In this document: positions 1 through 9,263 of the stretch, in pieces
How positions within the stretch are numbered: position 1 is the stretch's first letter
Layout of the letters: the number at the start of each line of letters is the position of its first letter
NCBI GenBank assembly: GCA_021740915.1
Contig: JAIOYW010000002.1
Span: forward strand, 293,454 to 357,453
Length of the DNA stretch: 64,000 nt
Source: Ignavibacteriales bacterium
GTDB lineage: Bacteria; Bacteroidota; Ignavibacteria; Ignavibacteriales; Melioribacteraceae
Direction of reading: 5' to 3'
Program-made: the position numbers and the translations under genes
Notes under the pieces: generated by a model
Database searches by the model: none
What the model was told of the DNA's origin: nothing
Seen by the model: only the letters and a program-made list of their open reading frames with translations

Positions 1-55
1 GAAGCGCTTTTTTATGAATTATCAGGTCCCAGATTTTACTCAAACCCACATCCTT

Positions 56-910
56 CTAAAAATCAACAAAAAAGCCGGCTGTCAGCTTTTTTATATTTTC
101 TTCAAAATATTCGCTGAACATATTTTTCCCGGCAAAATATGAAATATAGAAAACAACTCCTTTATTATATGATCCCCCAAATTTGACGCCCGCCATAATA
201 TGATGCACCGCCTGATATTCCGGAGTGCCTTCAAGTGACATGTGATAAGCAGAAATAATATTTAATTGTTTTCCGCCAACTTTCGGGCCTGTATCAAAAT
301 TAAACTCTGCTCCGGTATTAAAAGCATATTTTTTTATCTGTCCCGGTCTGACAAGTGTGCTGTATGAGACCGAACCGTAAATTCTGTAATCATAAGAGTC
401 AGAGAATTTCCTGAAAGCAGTTGTCACTTCACCGAAATCCCGCGTGTATGCAACGGGGTATCTTTTGTTTCTCCATTCGTCTGCGGAAAGATTATAACTG
501 CCATCCACGAGATGAGCGCTGTTGTGGATAATTCTCGCACGTATCTGGAGATCATAATCGCCGTAATTTCTTGTAAATGAAGCATTGCCCCCGAAAAACC
601 CGTCGAGCGCGTCAATCTGAAGCCTGTTCCCGGCAAAACTGGATGCCAGCCCGTAAGCCATAAAGTCGATACCCATCGTAAAAAACGAAGCGCCGCTATC
701 CCATTTGTATCCGATAAGATCACTTGAATTGCCGATATCAACCTTAAGATTTGCGTTATCAGGGAAATACATTACCCCTAATCTCGGCTCTTCGATATTG
801 GCTCGCAGCGGAAGAAAGTTGATGCCCTCAGGGAATAAAACAAAACCATCCTGCCCCATAAGATGGCTGCTGCATATCAGAAGCAGAAATATTAATGTAA
901 ATTTTCTCAT
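56..910 (-). CDS. DUF1207-like exported outer-membrane protein
   Basis: 284 residues from the ATG at 910; the upstream in-frame start at 934 would place eight polar residues before the signal peptide, so 910 is preferred. Residues 1-20 form a signal peptide (MRKFTLIFLLLICSSHLMGQ). The mature N-terminus has FPEG..FLPLRANIEEPRLGV, which resembles the start of DUF1207 proteins of Chlorobi and Gammaproteobacteria. The rest is rich in alternating aromatic/polar residues and ends in F (FFVDF), as expected for an outer-membrane beta-barrel. Function is unknown. It stands alone, with about 600 bp of non-coding DNA upstream. Family assignment is by recall of the N-terminal pattern and is moderately sure; the barrel is inference. 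Confidence 0.6.
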   Translation of the reverse strand: MRKFTLIFLLLICSSHLMGQDGFVLFPEGINFLPLRANIEEPRLGVMYFPDNANLKVDIGNSSDLIGYKWDSGASFFTMGIDFMAYGLASSFAGNRLQIDALDGFFGGNASFTRNYGDYDLQIRARIIHNSAHLVDGSYNLSADEWRNKRYPVAYTRDFGEVTTAFRKFSDSYDYRIYGSVSYSTLVRPGQIKKYAFNTGAEFNFDTGPKVGGKQLNIISAYHMSLEGTPEYQAVHHIMAGVKFGGSYNKGVVFYISYFAGKNMFSEYFEENIKKLTAGFFVDF

Positions 911-1520
911 AGACCGGTAAAAATTAAAATCCAAAGTTAAATAATTCAGGGTAATTAACCTTTGCTGTTAAATACAATGATACAAATACCAAAGGCTCAG
1001 CTTTATTTATTAATTTCATTTTAATATAAGAGGGATATTTATTGCAGGATTTTTCTTCGTTAACAATAGATCAGTTTCCTTTGGTGCCCGATATTTGGAG
1101 CGCTAACCTCTGGCAGGCGGCAGCATCCCTCTACAATTTTTAAAAAGGAAGTAAAAAACGGCAAGAATGCATATGAACATTGATAAGTTTTGGCAAAAAA
1201 CCAATTAATAACAGCACAATTTTGCATGTGTTCGTTTCGTATTTATCCGCCAACGTGTCGGGCGGACAACAGAATTTTAACAGTAAATGATTATCGGTAA
1301 TATATTTTTATTATTTATTTTGTCATTTAGTGATAAAATTCTTTAAAGTTAGGTTACTATGCAGAAAATGAATATTATTTTTAAACAAATTCAATAGATA
1401 GGCTTTTATGGGTGCATTACATTATTTATGATTGGTTATTTTGCCGTAAAATCCGACTAATATTTGTAGAATGTCATCTTTATATGTACATTGTGTCTGT
1501 ACAATTTAAAAGGATCTAAA
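911..1520. other. Gene-poor intergenic stretch before the toxin-antitoxin pair
   Basis: About 610 bp without a credible coding region on either strand. It contains one small imperfect inverted repeat, TCCGCC/GGCGGA, around 1247-1265, and AT-rich DNA. No terminator, tRNA or recognisable mobile-element end was found. It should contain the promoter of the toxin-antitoxin operon just upstream of 1521, but no convincing promoter could be picked. Confidence 0.4.
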
Positions 1521-1802
1521 ATGGCAATAAGTTTAACATATACTCAAGCGAGAGCCAATCTTGCAAAACTATTAGACGAAGTTTCACTTAATAATGAAGT
1601 TGTAATTATTAATCGTAAGAATGCTGAGAATGTTGCATTAATTTCAGAAAGTGAGTTGTCGAGCATTCTTGAAACTGCTCATTTACTTCGTTCACCTAAA
1701 AACGCTCAAAGATTATTAAAAGCATTGTTGAAAGTTCAAGAAAATGATGAAATCCCGCAAACTCTTGAAGAACTTAAACGGGAATTCGGTCTTGAAAAGT
1801 AA
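1521..1802 (+). CDS. yefM: YefM/Phd-family antitoxin
   Basis: 93 residues from the ATG at 1521, which has an AAAGGA ribosome-binding site seven bases upstream; the in-frame start at 1491 has none. The N-terminus (MAISLTYTQARANLAKLLDEV) is the Phd/YefM DNA-binding fold, with the usual NRKNAENVALIS strand and LSSILET helix. The C-terminal half is the expected toxin-wrapping tail. It neutralises the YoeB-like toxin encoded next, whose start overlaps its end, and as in the family it should repress its own promoter. A YefM-YoeB type II pair is well supported by the partner gene. Confidence 0.88.
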   Translation: MAISLTYTQARANLAKLLDEVSLNNEVVIINRKNAENVALISESELSSILETAHLLRSPKNAQRLLKALLKVQENDEIPQTLEELKREFGLEK

Positions 1803-2070
1803 AATTCCCAGGGGACGGCTTTCTATTTTTCACACTGATTTTAGAGATGACTTAGCTTATTGGGTAAAAAATGATCGAAAAATTGCCTTGAGAATTTTAG
1901 AAATTGTAGAAGCAATACTACGAAATCCTTTTGAAGGAATTGGCAAGCCAGAACCACTTCGTTATTTGGGTGCTGGTGTTTGGTCAAGAAGGATTACACA
2001 AGAGCATCGTATTGTTTATATTGTCAGTGATGACAAAATAGACTTTATCCAGTGCAAATATCACTATTAA
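1792..2070 (+). CDS. yoeB: YoeB-family mRNA interferase toxin
   Basis: Ribosome-dependent endoribonuclease of the RelE/YoeB superfamily. The family pattern is complete: FEGIGKPEPL carries the catalytic Glu, WSRRITQEHRIVY the catalytic Arg, and the protein ends in KYHY with the terminal His-Tyr needed for cleavage. There is no ATG near the expected start; the TTG at 1792 gives 92 residues, close to the usual 84-90, and overlaps the antitoxin by 11 bases. The longer start at 1744 would add 16 residues lying inside yefM and is unlikely. All active-site residues are present, so the toxin appears intact. Confidence 0.88.
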   Translation: MKSKIPRGRLSIFHTDFRDDLAYWVKNDRKIALRILEIVEAILRNPFEGIGKPEPLRYLGAGVWSRRITQEHRIVYIVSDDKIDFIQCKYHY

Positions 2071-2492
2071 AGATAATATAATCTGCTGCGCAAGCCGGCC
2101 AGCCTATTTCTGTCCTGCTTTAACTGTTTTTTAGCTTTGCTTTGTTTTCTGTTCATTGTTTAAGTTTCGCTTAGTTAATTAAAGTCTGCCGTGCTAACGC
2201 CTCCCCTTTTTTCGTGGACCGACGGCTTATCAGCAATAGTTTAGTGAAACGGAGATTATAATGCTTCAGATGAAAATGTATAAAGCCTAAATTTAATATC
2301 TTATAAACGCAGCTTTTTATGGGCAGAAAAACACGTCAAACAGGGATTCAAAAAACCCATATTCTTAGGGACTTTCTCAAAAAAATAAGAAAAAGCAGCG
2401 CTGCCCGACCAAATGTTTGTTTGCGTGTGATTCTTTATTTCGCGACTTGTTTCAGCCCGTTATTGAAATTAACAGGCTCTTCTCTCAGCAAT
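2071..2492. other. Non-coding gap after the toxin-antitoxin pair
   Basis: About 420 bp. A 64-codon open frame at 2319-2513 runs into the end of phoU antisense, has no recognisable product and is not called. A GCCGT/ACGGC pair brackets 2188-2228, but no convincing terminator or attachment site is visible. Nothing else supportable. Confidence 0.35.
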
Positions 2493-3182
2493 TCAATAAT
2501 CCAGTTCCTGTAAACCTGAGCCGTCCTCAAACTGCATATGGCGTATTGAAGTCGCATTCAGGATAAAATAAACTTCTTCCCCGATATTTGCAGCATGGTC
2601 GCCGATTCTTTCAATCTGCTGAAGAATTGAATAGAAACGCAGACCGGGATAAACATTCTCCGGCTCACTTTTCATAATTTCGATAAGATTATCATTGGCT
2701 CCCCTGACAATATTGTCAAGTTCTTCTTCTTTCGATATTGCCTTTTGAGCAAGGGCTGCGTCGCTTGTGATCAGAGCATCGAGGGAATATTTGAGTGTTT
2801 CAGTACAAATAGCAGAAACTTCACGTAAACGGATACTATCAAAAACTCCTTTATTTATATTAATATCCTTGAATTCTCTGCTTATATTTACAGTAAGATC
2901 CCCTATCCTTTCGAGATTCGCATTTATTTTTAATGATGAGAGGATCATCCTGAGATCGAGTGCGACCGGCTGATGCAGCGCAATTATTTTCTGACATAAT
3001 CGTTCAATCCGAAGATCATACTGATCAACCTTATTCTCAGCCTCCTCTATCCGCTCCACTGCCTCACGGTCATTTTCGTTCACAGCTCGGAAAACCTCCT
3101 GCACCTGTCTATCGACAAGACTGCACATCTTGAAGAGACGTGTTTTTAATTTATTCAGATTAATATCTATTGGTCTTAACAT
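2493..3182 (-). CDS. phoU: Phosphate signalling/transport accessory protein PhoU
   Basis: 229 residues from the ATG at 3182, preceded by AAGGA. The longer frame to 3287 starts with TTG inside pstB and is rejected. The sequence is a duplicated three-helix PhoU bundle: the first half has ...LCQKIIALHQPVALDLRMI and the second ...LRFYSILQQIERIGDHAANI, each with the E/D-rich metal-binding ERIGD-type signature. PhoU couples the Pst transporter to phosphate sensing and restrains uptake when phosphate is plentiful. It is the last gene of the pst operon, ten bases after pstB. No PhoR/PhoB pair is present in this window. Confidence 0.95.
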   Translation of the reverse strand: MLRPIDINLNKLKTRLFKMCSLVDRQVQEVFRAVNENDREAVERIEEAENKVDQYDLRIERLCQKIIALHQPVALDLRMILSSLKINANLERIGDLTVNISREFKDININKGVFDSIRLREVSAICTETLKYSLDALITSDAALAQKAISKEEELDNIVRGANDNLIEIMKSEPENVYPGLRFYSILQQIERIGDHAANIGEEVYFILNATSIRHMQFEDGSGLQELDY

Positions 3183-3192
3183 TAATTTTTCC

Positions 3193-3951
3193 TTAGCCGA
3201 ATCTTCCTGAAATATAATCCTCGGTTTGTTTATTCGCCGGATTCGTAAATATTTTTGTAGTTTTCCCGGATTCCACCAATTGCCCAAGATAAAAAAACGA
3301 AGTATAATCGCTTATCCGGGCTGCCTGCTGCAAGTTATGCGTTACAAGCACAATCGTTAGTTCTGAAGATAAATTCCTTATAAGCTCTTCAATTTTCTGT
3401 GTCGATGAAGGATCAAGCGCAGTCGCAGGTTCATCCATAAGGAGGATTGCAGGGTCTCCGGCTAATGCCCTTGCAATACACAACCGCTGCTGCTGCCCTG
3501 CGGAAAGATCCAGCGCATTATGCTGGAGCCTGTCTTTTATTTCGTTCCAGATATCAGCCTGCACACACACTTTTTCGAGATTTTCTTCAAGCGCTTTCTG
3601 GTCTATTACTCCCCTTATCCTTAATGCAAAGGTAACATTCTCGAATATTGATTTCGGGAAAAGGTTAGCTCTCTGAAATACCATACCGACATATTTCCTG
3701 AGCTGAATTTCATCAATTTCCGGACTGTAAATATTCTGTCCATTAAGAAGAACTTCACCAGTCATCCTGAAACCCGGCATCAGCTCATTCATCCTGTTCA
3801 AGGTCCTGAGAAAACTTGTCTTGCCGCAGCCGGAAGGCCCTATAATAGAAGTTACCTTATTCGAATAAATCTGCGTACTTACATTGTTCACCGCCTGAAT
3901 ATAATCGAAATAGACGCTCAGATTATTGATATTTATAATAACTTCTTTCAA
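3193..3951 (-). CDS. pstB: Phosphate ABC transporter ATP-binding protein PstB
   Basis: 252-residue ABC ATPase energising phosphate import. Visible motifs: Walker A GPSGCGKTS near residue 38, Q-loop in VFQRANLFPKS, signature LSAGQQQR, Walker B ILLMDEPATALD, and the switch His in VTHN. The start is a TTG at 3951 directly abutting the pstA stop; it has a strong GGGAGG five bases upstream and no internal ATG before Walker A, so the TTG start is favoured. Follows pstA with zero spacing, indicating translational coupling. Confidence 0.96.
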   Translation of the reverse strand: MKEVIININNLSVYFDYIQAVNNVSTQIYSNKVTSIIGPSGCGKTSFLRTLNRMNELMPGFRMTGEVLLNGQNIYSPEIDEIQLRKYVGMVFQRANLFPKSIFENVTFALRIRGVIDQKALEENLEKVCVQADIWNEIKDRLQHNALDLSAGQQQRLCIARALAGDPAILLMDEPATALDPSSTQKIEELIRNLSSELTIVLVTHNLQQAARISDYTSFFYLGQLVESGKTTKIFTNPANKQTEDYISGRFG

Positions 3952-4941
3952 TTATACCTCCCTTATTTTAAGGGGTTCAAGTTTCTTTCGGAACTTGTAT
4001 CTGAAATAGAAAGCCACCGCGTTGAACATTCCGATTAGCGCAATAAGGACAAGTGCAGCGCCATTCTGAGCCGGTATAGTAGATGCATCGCTGAATGACT
4101 GTGTTGTGAGTACAAAAATATGATATGAGAGATACATAAACTGCTCCATCGGATTGATGACCGGAATACTGAAAAACCCCATATTTACGTAAGTCACCGG
4201 AAGCTCAGGCATAAAAAATGCACAGCCGAGGAAAAGAACCGGCGCAGTTTCCCCCGCTCCCCTGCTTATTGCAAGTATAATGCCTGTAATTATTCCTGAA
4301 CCTGCTTCGGGAATAACTACCCTTTTAACAACATCCCATTTTGTCGCACCCAGGCTGTATGCTGTAAGTCGCTGCGAATTTGGAACCGCTTTCAGAGCTT
4401 CAAGTGAAGTAACAATAATCGTAGGAAGGATAAGAATCGCGAGTGTGATTCCCGCCCAGAGCATTGCCGGTTTGCCGAAAAGCAATCCCGTACCTAAAAC
4501 ATCGTCAGCGAATCGTCCGATAACAAGAATAAAGAACCCGACTCCAAACAAACCAAGTACCACAGAAGGTACTCCGGCAAGGTTATAGATAGAATGAATG
4601 ATGATTCTTTTCCGGATTGTTTCTTTCGCATATTCATTCAAGTATATTGCAGCGGATACGCCAACCGGAACTGCAACAATCAGCATTAAAAGGATTATTG
4701 ATGCTGTTCCAAAAAGAGCAGGACCTATTCCACCGGACGAAAAACCATTTCGCGGCGGTTCGGTCAGAAAATTCCCCGAAATAGTATTTCCCCCTTCAAG
4801 AAATATCTTGAGGAAGATAATCAGAAATCCTGTCAGAATAAAGTATGTAATTATTCTGAAAATGTATGGAATTATTCTATCTGCCATACTATTGTAATTA
4901 TTCCTGTCATCCCTGCGGAAAAATATTTTTTCAATGTTCAT
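3952..4941 (-). CDS. pstA: Phosphate ABC transporter permease PstA
   Basis: Inner-membrane permease, 329 residues from the ATG at 4941, which overlaps the pstC stop as ATGA; the start at 4956 is less likely. About six membrane helices are visible. The binding-protein-dependent permease EAA loop is present (SLEALKAVPNSQRLTAYSLG..KWDVVKRVVIPEA), and the usual ISRGAGETAP motif follows. It pairs with PstC to form the channel for phosphate delivered by PstS. N-terminal 30 residues are hydrophilic, as in other PstA proteins. Confidence 0.95.
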   Translation of the reverse strand: MNIEKIFFRRDDRNNYNSMADRIIPYIFRIITYFILTGFLIIFLKIFLEGGNTISGNFLTEPPRNGFSSGGIGPALFGTASIILLMLIVAVPVGVSAAIYLNEYAKETIRKRIIIHSIYNLAGVPSVVLGLFGVGFFILVIGRFADDVLGTGLLFGKPAMLWAGITLAILILPTIIVTSLEALKAVPNSQRLTAYSLGATKWDVVKRVVIPEAGSGIITGIILAISRGAGETAPVLFLGCAFFMPELPVTYVNMGFFSIPVINPMEQFMYLSYHIFVLTTQSFSDASTIPAQNGAALVLIALIGMFNAVAFYFRYKFRKKLEPLKIREV

Positions 4942-5888
4942 AGGCGTCTGATCCACCTGGCTGATCTTTTACTGAGAAACGAAGCAACCACATTTAATAA
5001 AAATGTGAAAATAAAGAGAAAAGTGCCGAGCACAAAAAGCGCAAAAAAATGCTCGGAATTATAAATAACTTCTCCCATCTCTGAGGCAAGAGTGGCTGAA
5101 ATTGTCCTGATACTCTGAAGAAGATTAAAAGAAAGTTCGCCGGCATTTCCTGAAGCCATAAGAACAATCATTGTTTCGCCGATCGCGCGGCTGAACCCGA
5201 GGACAATTGCGGCAGAAATCCCGCTATAGGCTGCGGGAAGAATGACCAGACGTGTTGTCTGCCATTTACTTGCGCCAAGAGAATATGCTTCAACCCTGAG
5301 GTGATCTGGAACAGCTCTGAGCGCCTCTTCAGTGAGGCTTGCCACTATTGGAATGATTATCAGTGAAAGCCCGGTTGAAGCAAGCAGGGCGTTGAATTTC
5401 TGGTTTATTCCAAGCATATCCTGAAAGAAAACAGCGCCTGCTGAAAGCAGAAAGAATCCGATAACAACTGTAGGAATACCTGAAAAAAATTCAAAAAGAG
5501 GTTTAAGAATTTCCCTTGTACGCGGTGTTGCTATCTCTGAAAGATATATTCCTGAGATAATACCAAGTATGGATGAAATCAGAGTTGAAAAAACTGCCGT
5601 AAGAAAAGTGCCGGCAAGCAGCGGCAGAATTGAATATTTCGGATTTTCAGAAGTGGGATACCACTCGAATAGTTTATTGAATGATCCGGTACCCGAATCA
5701 TTATGATCAAAAATAAATGAGAGCGGATCAACTGAAATGAACGCTTTTGATGCTTCAAAAAACAGAAACACAAATATCAGCAGGAATATTATGAGTGAAA
5801 AATATCCGCTGAGCATCAAAAAGAAGGATATAACTTTTTCCCTGCTATGCTTCAGAGAATGGCTGTGCCTCAGAAAATCTGCATTCAT
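4938..5888 (-). CDS. pstC: Phosphate ABC transporter permease PstC
   Basis: 316 residues from the ATG at 5888; a TTG at 5903 inside pstS lacks a ribosome-binding site. Six membrane helices, an EAA loop (TEEALRAVPDHLRVEAYSLGASKW), and the PstC-typical GFSRAIGETM motif. A periplasmic loop of about 50 residues with FEWYPTSENP follows the first helix. Overlaps pstA by four bases (ATGA) and begins eight bases after the pstS stop, so the operon is tightly coupled. Confidence 0.94.
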   Translation of the reverse strand: MNADFLRHSHSLKHSREKVISFFLMLSGYFSLIIFLLIFVFLFFEASKAFISVDPLSFIFDHNDSGTGSFNKLFEWYPTSENPKYSILPLLAGTFLTAVFSTLISSILGIISGIYLSEIATPRTREILKPLFEFFSGIPTVVIGFFLLSAGAVFFQDMLGINQKFNALLASTGLSLIIIPIVASLTEEALRAVPDHLRVEAYSLGASKWQTTRLVILPAAYSGISAAIVLGFSRAIGETMIVLMASGNAGELSFNLLQSIRTISATLASEMGEVIYNSEHFFALFVLGTFLFIFTFLLNVVASFLSKRSARWIRRL

Positions 5889-5895
5889 ATCTTTT

Positions 5896-6789
5896 CTAAT
5901 CAACAGAAATATATTCCATTTCCCTGACGATTGCCTGACCCCCGGGAGATAAAATATAATTGATATAAGTTATCATTTCCGGCTTCTCCGGCGCAGCCGT
6001 ATAACAGAAGAGTGGACGAGCAAGAGAATAAATTCCTTTCCTGATACTTTCACTATTGATCTTTTGACCATTTGTCGGAAAAACGGCAGGTTCCTTTGCA
6101 TTCTTTTTAATTCCTAACAATTTATGCCCTTCTCCCCTGACAAAATAGCCCAGTCCGCCATAAACAATACCGCCCCGGTCGCGGCGGATGACTTCACCAG
6201 CCTGAGCAGTACCCTGCAAAACAAGAATAGCAGAACTGAACTCAATTGCCCTTCCGGAGCTGTCTTTCCCCAGAATAAGATTTTTCAGAAATTCATATGT
6301 GCCGCTGCTGCTTTCCCTTCCGTAAACATTAATATTTTGATCAGCCCCGCCGAAATCCTTCCAGTTATTCTTTTTCCCTGTGTAAATATCCCTTAGATCA
6401 TCAATAGTAAGTGAATCCACCGGGTTTGAAGGATGCACAGCAATTGCTATACCATCATAAGCGACATGATACGATTTAAGTAATATGTTTCTCTGCCGTG
6501 CAGCTTCAATTTCGCTTTTCCTCAGCACTCGTGAAAGATTTGCAATACTGGAAGTACCATTGATCAGACCTGCGATTCCAATCCCCGATCCGCCCCCGGT
6601 TATCTGCACGGAAAAATTGGGATTTGCAGACATAAATTCCTCCGCCCAGCTAACAGAAAGATTCACCATTGTATCTGAGCCGCCGATTGAGATGACCTTT
6701 TTTTTACTTTCCCTCACTCCGCATGAAGTGAGAATCATCATCGCAAACAAAAGGACAAGTACTAAATTAAATTTTTGGATTTTAGCCAT
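5896..6789 (-). CDS. pstS: Phosphate-binding lipoprotein PstS
   Basis: 297-residue periplasmic phosphate-binding protein. The N-terminus is a lipoprotein signal with lipobox LTSC (Cys about residue 23), so it is anchored by lipid rather than free as in E. coli. Phosphate-site motifs are present: GGSDTMVNLS, GGGSGIGIAGL and GRESSSGTYEF. First gene of the pst operon; its ATG at 6789 has no obvious Shine-Dalgarno sequence. About 157 bp separate it from the divergent gene at 6947, which should contain the pst promoter; no clear Pho-box-like direct repeat was recognised. Confidence 0.94.
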   Translation of the reverse strand: MAKIQKFNLVLVLLFAMMILTSCGVRESKKKVISIGGSDTMVNLSVSWAEEFMSANPNFSVQITGGGSGIGIAGLINGTSSIANLSRVLRKSEIEAARQRNILLKSYHVAYDGIAIAVHPSNPVDSLTIDDLRDIYTGKKNNWKDFGGADQNINVYGRESSSGTYEFLKNLILGKDSSGRAIEFSSAILVLQGTAQAGEVIRRDRGGIVYGGLGYFVRGEGHKLLGIKKNAKEPAVFPTNGQKINSESIRKGIYSLARPLFCYTAAPEKPEMITYINYILSPGGQAIVREMEYISVD

Positions 6790-6946
6790 TTTACAAAATT
6801 ACAGAATTGAAAATCGGGCTTTTTATATTTGAATATTAAATTTATGTTAAATTTTCTCTTAAAGCTTTTTAAGTCAAAGTTGAATTTGGTTTTTTATTCC
6901 TTCCTTCCTAACTTAATAATTGAATTAATTTGCTAAGGGATTCCTG

Positions 6947-7159
6947 ATGCCTTCATTTTATCACACATGGCTGCCCTTCATATATCTATATGGAGTGGGA
7001 GGAGTGTTTTTTGTCCTCGGTCTGATTTTTGCCATTAAGAGCAACGCCCTGAATCTTAAGAAAAAGAAACATAAGTACTGGCTCAGGGTTTTAATTTTCG
7101 GCTATCTCTATTTTATGTTCATCCATGCTTTTTTTACTATAGCAGCTTTATACTGGTAG
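6947..7159 (+). CDS. Small two-helix membrane protein upstream of symporter
   Basis: 70 residues with an AAGGGA site eight bases before the ATG. Two hydrophobic segments (about 9-28 and 46-68) are separated by a strongly basic loop with KKKKHKYW, predicting a hairpin with the loop on the cytoplasmic side. No family is recognised. It ends four bases before the sodium:solute symporter, and the symporter's AGGA overlaps its stop codon, so the two are almost certainly co-translated. A role as a small symporter subunit is inference from this arrangement, as known for other transporters with small partner proteins. Confidence 0.7.
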   Translation: MPSFYHTWLPFIYLYGVGGVFFVLGLIFAIKSNALNLKKKKHKYWLRVLIFGYLYFMFIHAFFTIAALYW

Positions 7160-7163
7160 GATA

Positions 7164-9263
7164 ATGGAAAAATTTCATAATATTGGAACTTCAGCCGACT
7201 GGCTGGTAATGCTTTTTTATTTCATGTTCGTCATGCTGTTCGGAAGCTACTTCGGACGGTATAACAGGAACACAAAAGATTTTTTCTTTGGCGGAAGACG
7301 TTTCACATGGTGGCTTATTGCCTTCTCAATCGTGGCAACGGGAGTCGGAAGTCATAGTTTTATTAAATATTCTGCGATGGGATTTAATAACGGTTTTTCA
7401 TCAACTATGACATATCTGAACGATTGGTTCTTTATGCCGTTCTTCTTATTCGGATGGCTCCCCATCGTCATTTACACTAAAGTCCAGTCAATTCCGGAAT
7501 ATTTTGAAAAACGATTCAGCCCTTCAGCGCGATTCCTCGCTACAATTTTGCTGATATTTTATATGGTGGGTTATATCGGTATCGGATTCCTCACAATGGG
7601 AAGCGCGATGCTGCCAATGCTGCCCGAATCTTTTGTTCTCTTCGGAAGTAACTTCCCGGTAACACTTATGGGGGTTGTTACTGTGATCGCTGTTATCACG
7701 GGTATCTACATAACTTTCGGGGGGCAGACAGCCGTCATATTCACTGATCTGCTTCAGGGAGTAGTATTACTGTTTGCAGGATTTCTATTGTTTTTCCTGG
7801 GTGTTTCTTATCTGGGAGGATTCAGTATATTCTGGGATATGCTTCCGGCAGAGTGGAAACTTCCACTTGCCCATTTCAATAAACCATCCGGATTTAACTT
7901 TGTCGGGATTTTCTGGCAGGATGGTATTGCCGGCTCCGTTGGTTTTCTATTTATGAATATGGGGCTGATAATGCGGTTTATGGCTACAAAAAGTGTGGAT
8001 GAAGGGAGAAAAGCGGCAGCGTTTAACGTGCTTTTTATGCTCCCGCTTTCGGCTATTGTAGTCGGAAATGCCGGGTGGATTGGTAAAGCTCTTTCAATTG
8101 AATTCCCTGACCTCGTTCCGCCGAATACAATTCCTGATCAGATTTTTGTTGTTGTTGCCAATATCGTCTCGCATCCTGGTGTATTTGGTTTTATTATGGC
8201 AGCTCTCACAGCAGCGCTAATGTCCACAGTTGATACTCTAATCAATGCAACGGCTGCTATATATATAAACGATATCCACAGACCGCTCATAAAAGCATAT
8301 TCTAAAAGGGTAAATACCGTAAAAGAAACTGATAAAAAGGAACTTTTTGCAGCGAGGATTGCCTCAGTAGCCATAACAATACTCGGGGTAATTTCAGTCC
8401 TGGCTTTTAAGAATTTTCCAACAATTTACGAGGCACATGGATATTTTCACTCAACTCTTACTCCTCCGCTCGTTGTAGCAATTTTCCTGGGAGCATTCTG
8501 GAAAAGATTTACTCCTTCCGGTGTTATTGCCAGTTTCGTAAGCGGTGTCGCTCTGATGATACTCGGGAGTAATTACCCGGCAGCGCTGATCGGTCCGTTC
8601 GATCATGGGATTGTCATGGATAGCTCACATCCTTATACATATATCAGGGCACTCTATAATATTCTGGTCTGTCTCTCTATTGCAGTAATTATTACGTATC
8701 TTGATACCATACTTCGGAATATAACCGGTAAATGGAAAAAAGCAGGGACTGATCGTAAAATCACAAATATCCTGATCCCTGTAACGGTAATATTTTTCTT
8801 GCTGACTTCTCTCAACATTACAAATATGCCGGTTTCACTGGCTCTCGCCTTGATCAATTCATTTTTGATATCACTTATAGTTACATCGAGAGTTAAATAC
8901 GATGCCGTCAGAAATACCGAGGGATTAACTATCTGGTCAATTCAAAAAGCCAAAGAAATTTTCAAAGGCAGCAAAATTAATGAAGCTGAAGGGAAAACTG
9001 TAAAAGTAAAATTCAAAATAAAAACTGACGACAACAGCGATACAGTCAATTTCTCATTTACCGAAATGGAGGATATGGCTGCGGAAGTGGGAGACCTTGT
9101 TTATATTTCCGATGCACGAAAATATCTGGGAGGATTAAAATCTGTTCACTCTGTATATGGTGAATCACACGGAGAGAAAGGAATAGTTTATATTACTGAA
9201 GATCACCTTGCTTCAGGACTTTTTAATAAGAACAGGATACTCGTCGCTGAAAAGGAGATGTGA
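7164..9263 (+). CDS. Sodium:solute symporter family protein with C-terminal soluble extension
   Basis: 699-residue SSS-family (SLC5-like) cation-coupled transporter. About 13 membrane helices cover residues 10-575. SSS features include FFFGGRRFTWWLIAFSIVATG in the first helices, the GGQTAVIFTDLLQGVVL stretch, and MAALTAALMSTVDTLINATA in the sodium-site helix. The last 110 residues are hydrophilic (FKGSKINEAEGKTVKVKFK to the end) and are not part of the normal transporter core; they look like a small beta-rich cytoplasmic domain. Substrate cannot be told from sequence. Convergent with coaD, with no gap between stop codons. Confidence 0.88.
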   Translation: MEKFHNIGTSADWLVMLFYFMFVMLFGSYFGRYNRNTKDFFFGGRRFTWWLIAFSIVATGVGSHSFIKYSAMGFNNGFSSTMTYLNDWFFMPFFLFGWLPIVIYTKVQSIPEYFEKRFSPSARFLATILLIFYMVGYIGIGFLTMGSAMLPMLPESFVLFGSNFPVTLMGVVTVIAVITGIYITFGGQTAVIFTDLLQGVVLLFAGFLLFFLGVSYLGGFSIFWDMLPAEWKLPLAHFNKPSGFNFVGIFWQDGIAGSVGFLFMNMGLIMRFMATKSVDEGRKAAAFNVLFMLPLSAIVVGNAGWIGKALSIEFPDLVPPNTIPDQIFVVVANIVSHPGVFGFIMAALTAALMSTVDTLINATAAIYINDIHRPLIKAYSKRVNTVKETDKKELFAARIASVAITILGVISVLAFKNFPTIYEAHGYFHSTLTPPLVVAIFLGAFWKRFTPSGVIASFVSGVALMILGSNYPAALIGPFDHGIVMDSSHPYTYIRALYNILVCLSIAVIITYLDTILRNITGKWKKAGTDRKITNILIPVTVIFFLLTSLNITNMPVSLALALINSFLISLIVTSRVKYDAVRNTEGLTIWSIQKAKEIFKGSKINEAEGKTVKVKFKIKTDDNSDTVNFSFTEMEDMAAEVGDLVYISDARKYLGGLKSVHSVYGESHGEKGIVYITEDHLASGLFNKNRILVAEKEM

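Noticed and set aside
1060..2230. GCTAAC-type motifs on both sides of the toxin-antitoxin genes (near 1102 and 2192) as integron attC sites
   Set aside because: No matching GTTRRRY partner or attC-like fold could be completed on either side, so a cassette origin was not claimed.
2319..2513. 64-codon plus-strand open frame next to phoU
   Set aside because: No recognisable product, no ribosome-binding site, runs antisense into phoU.
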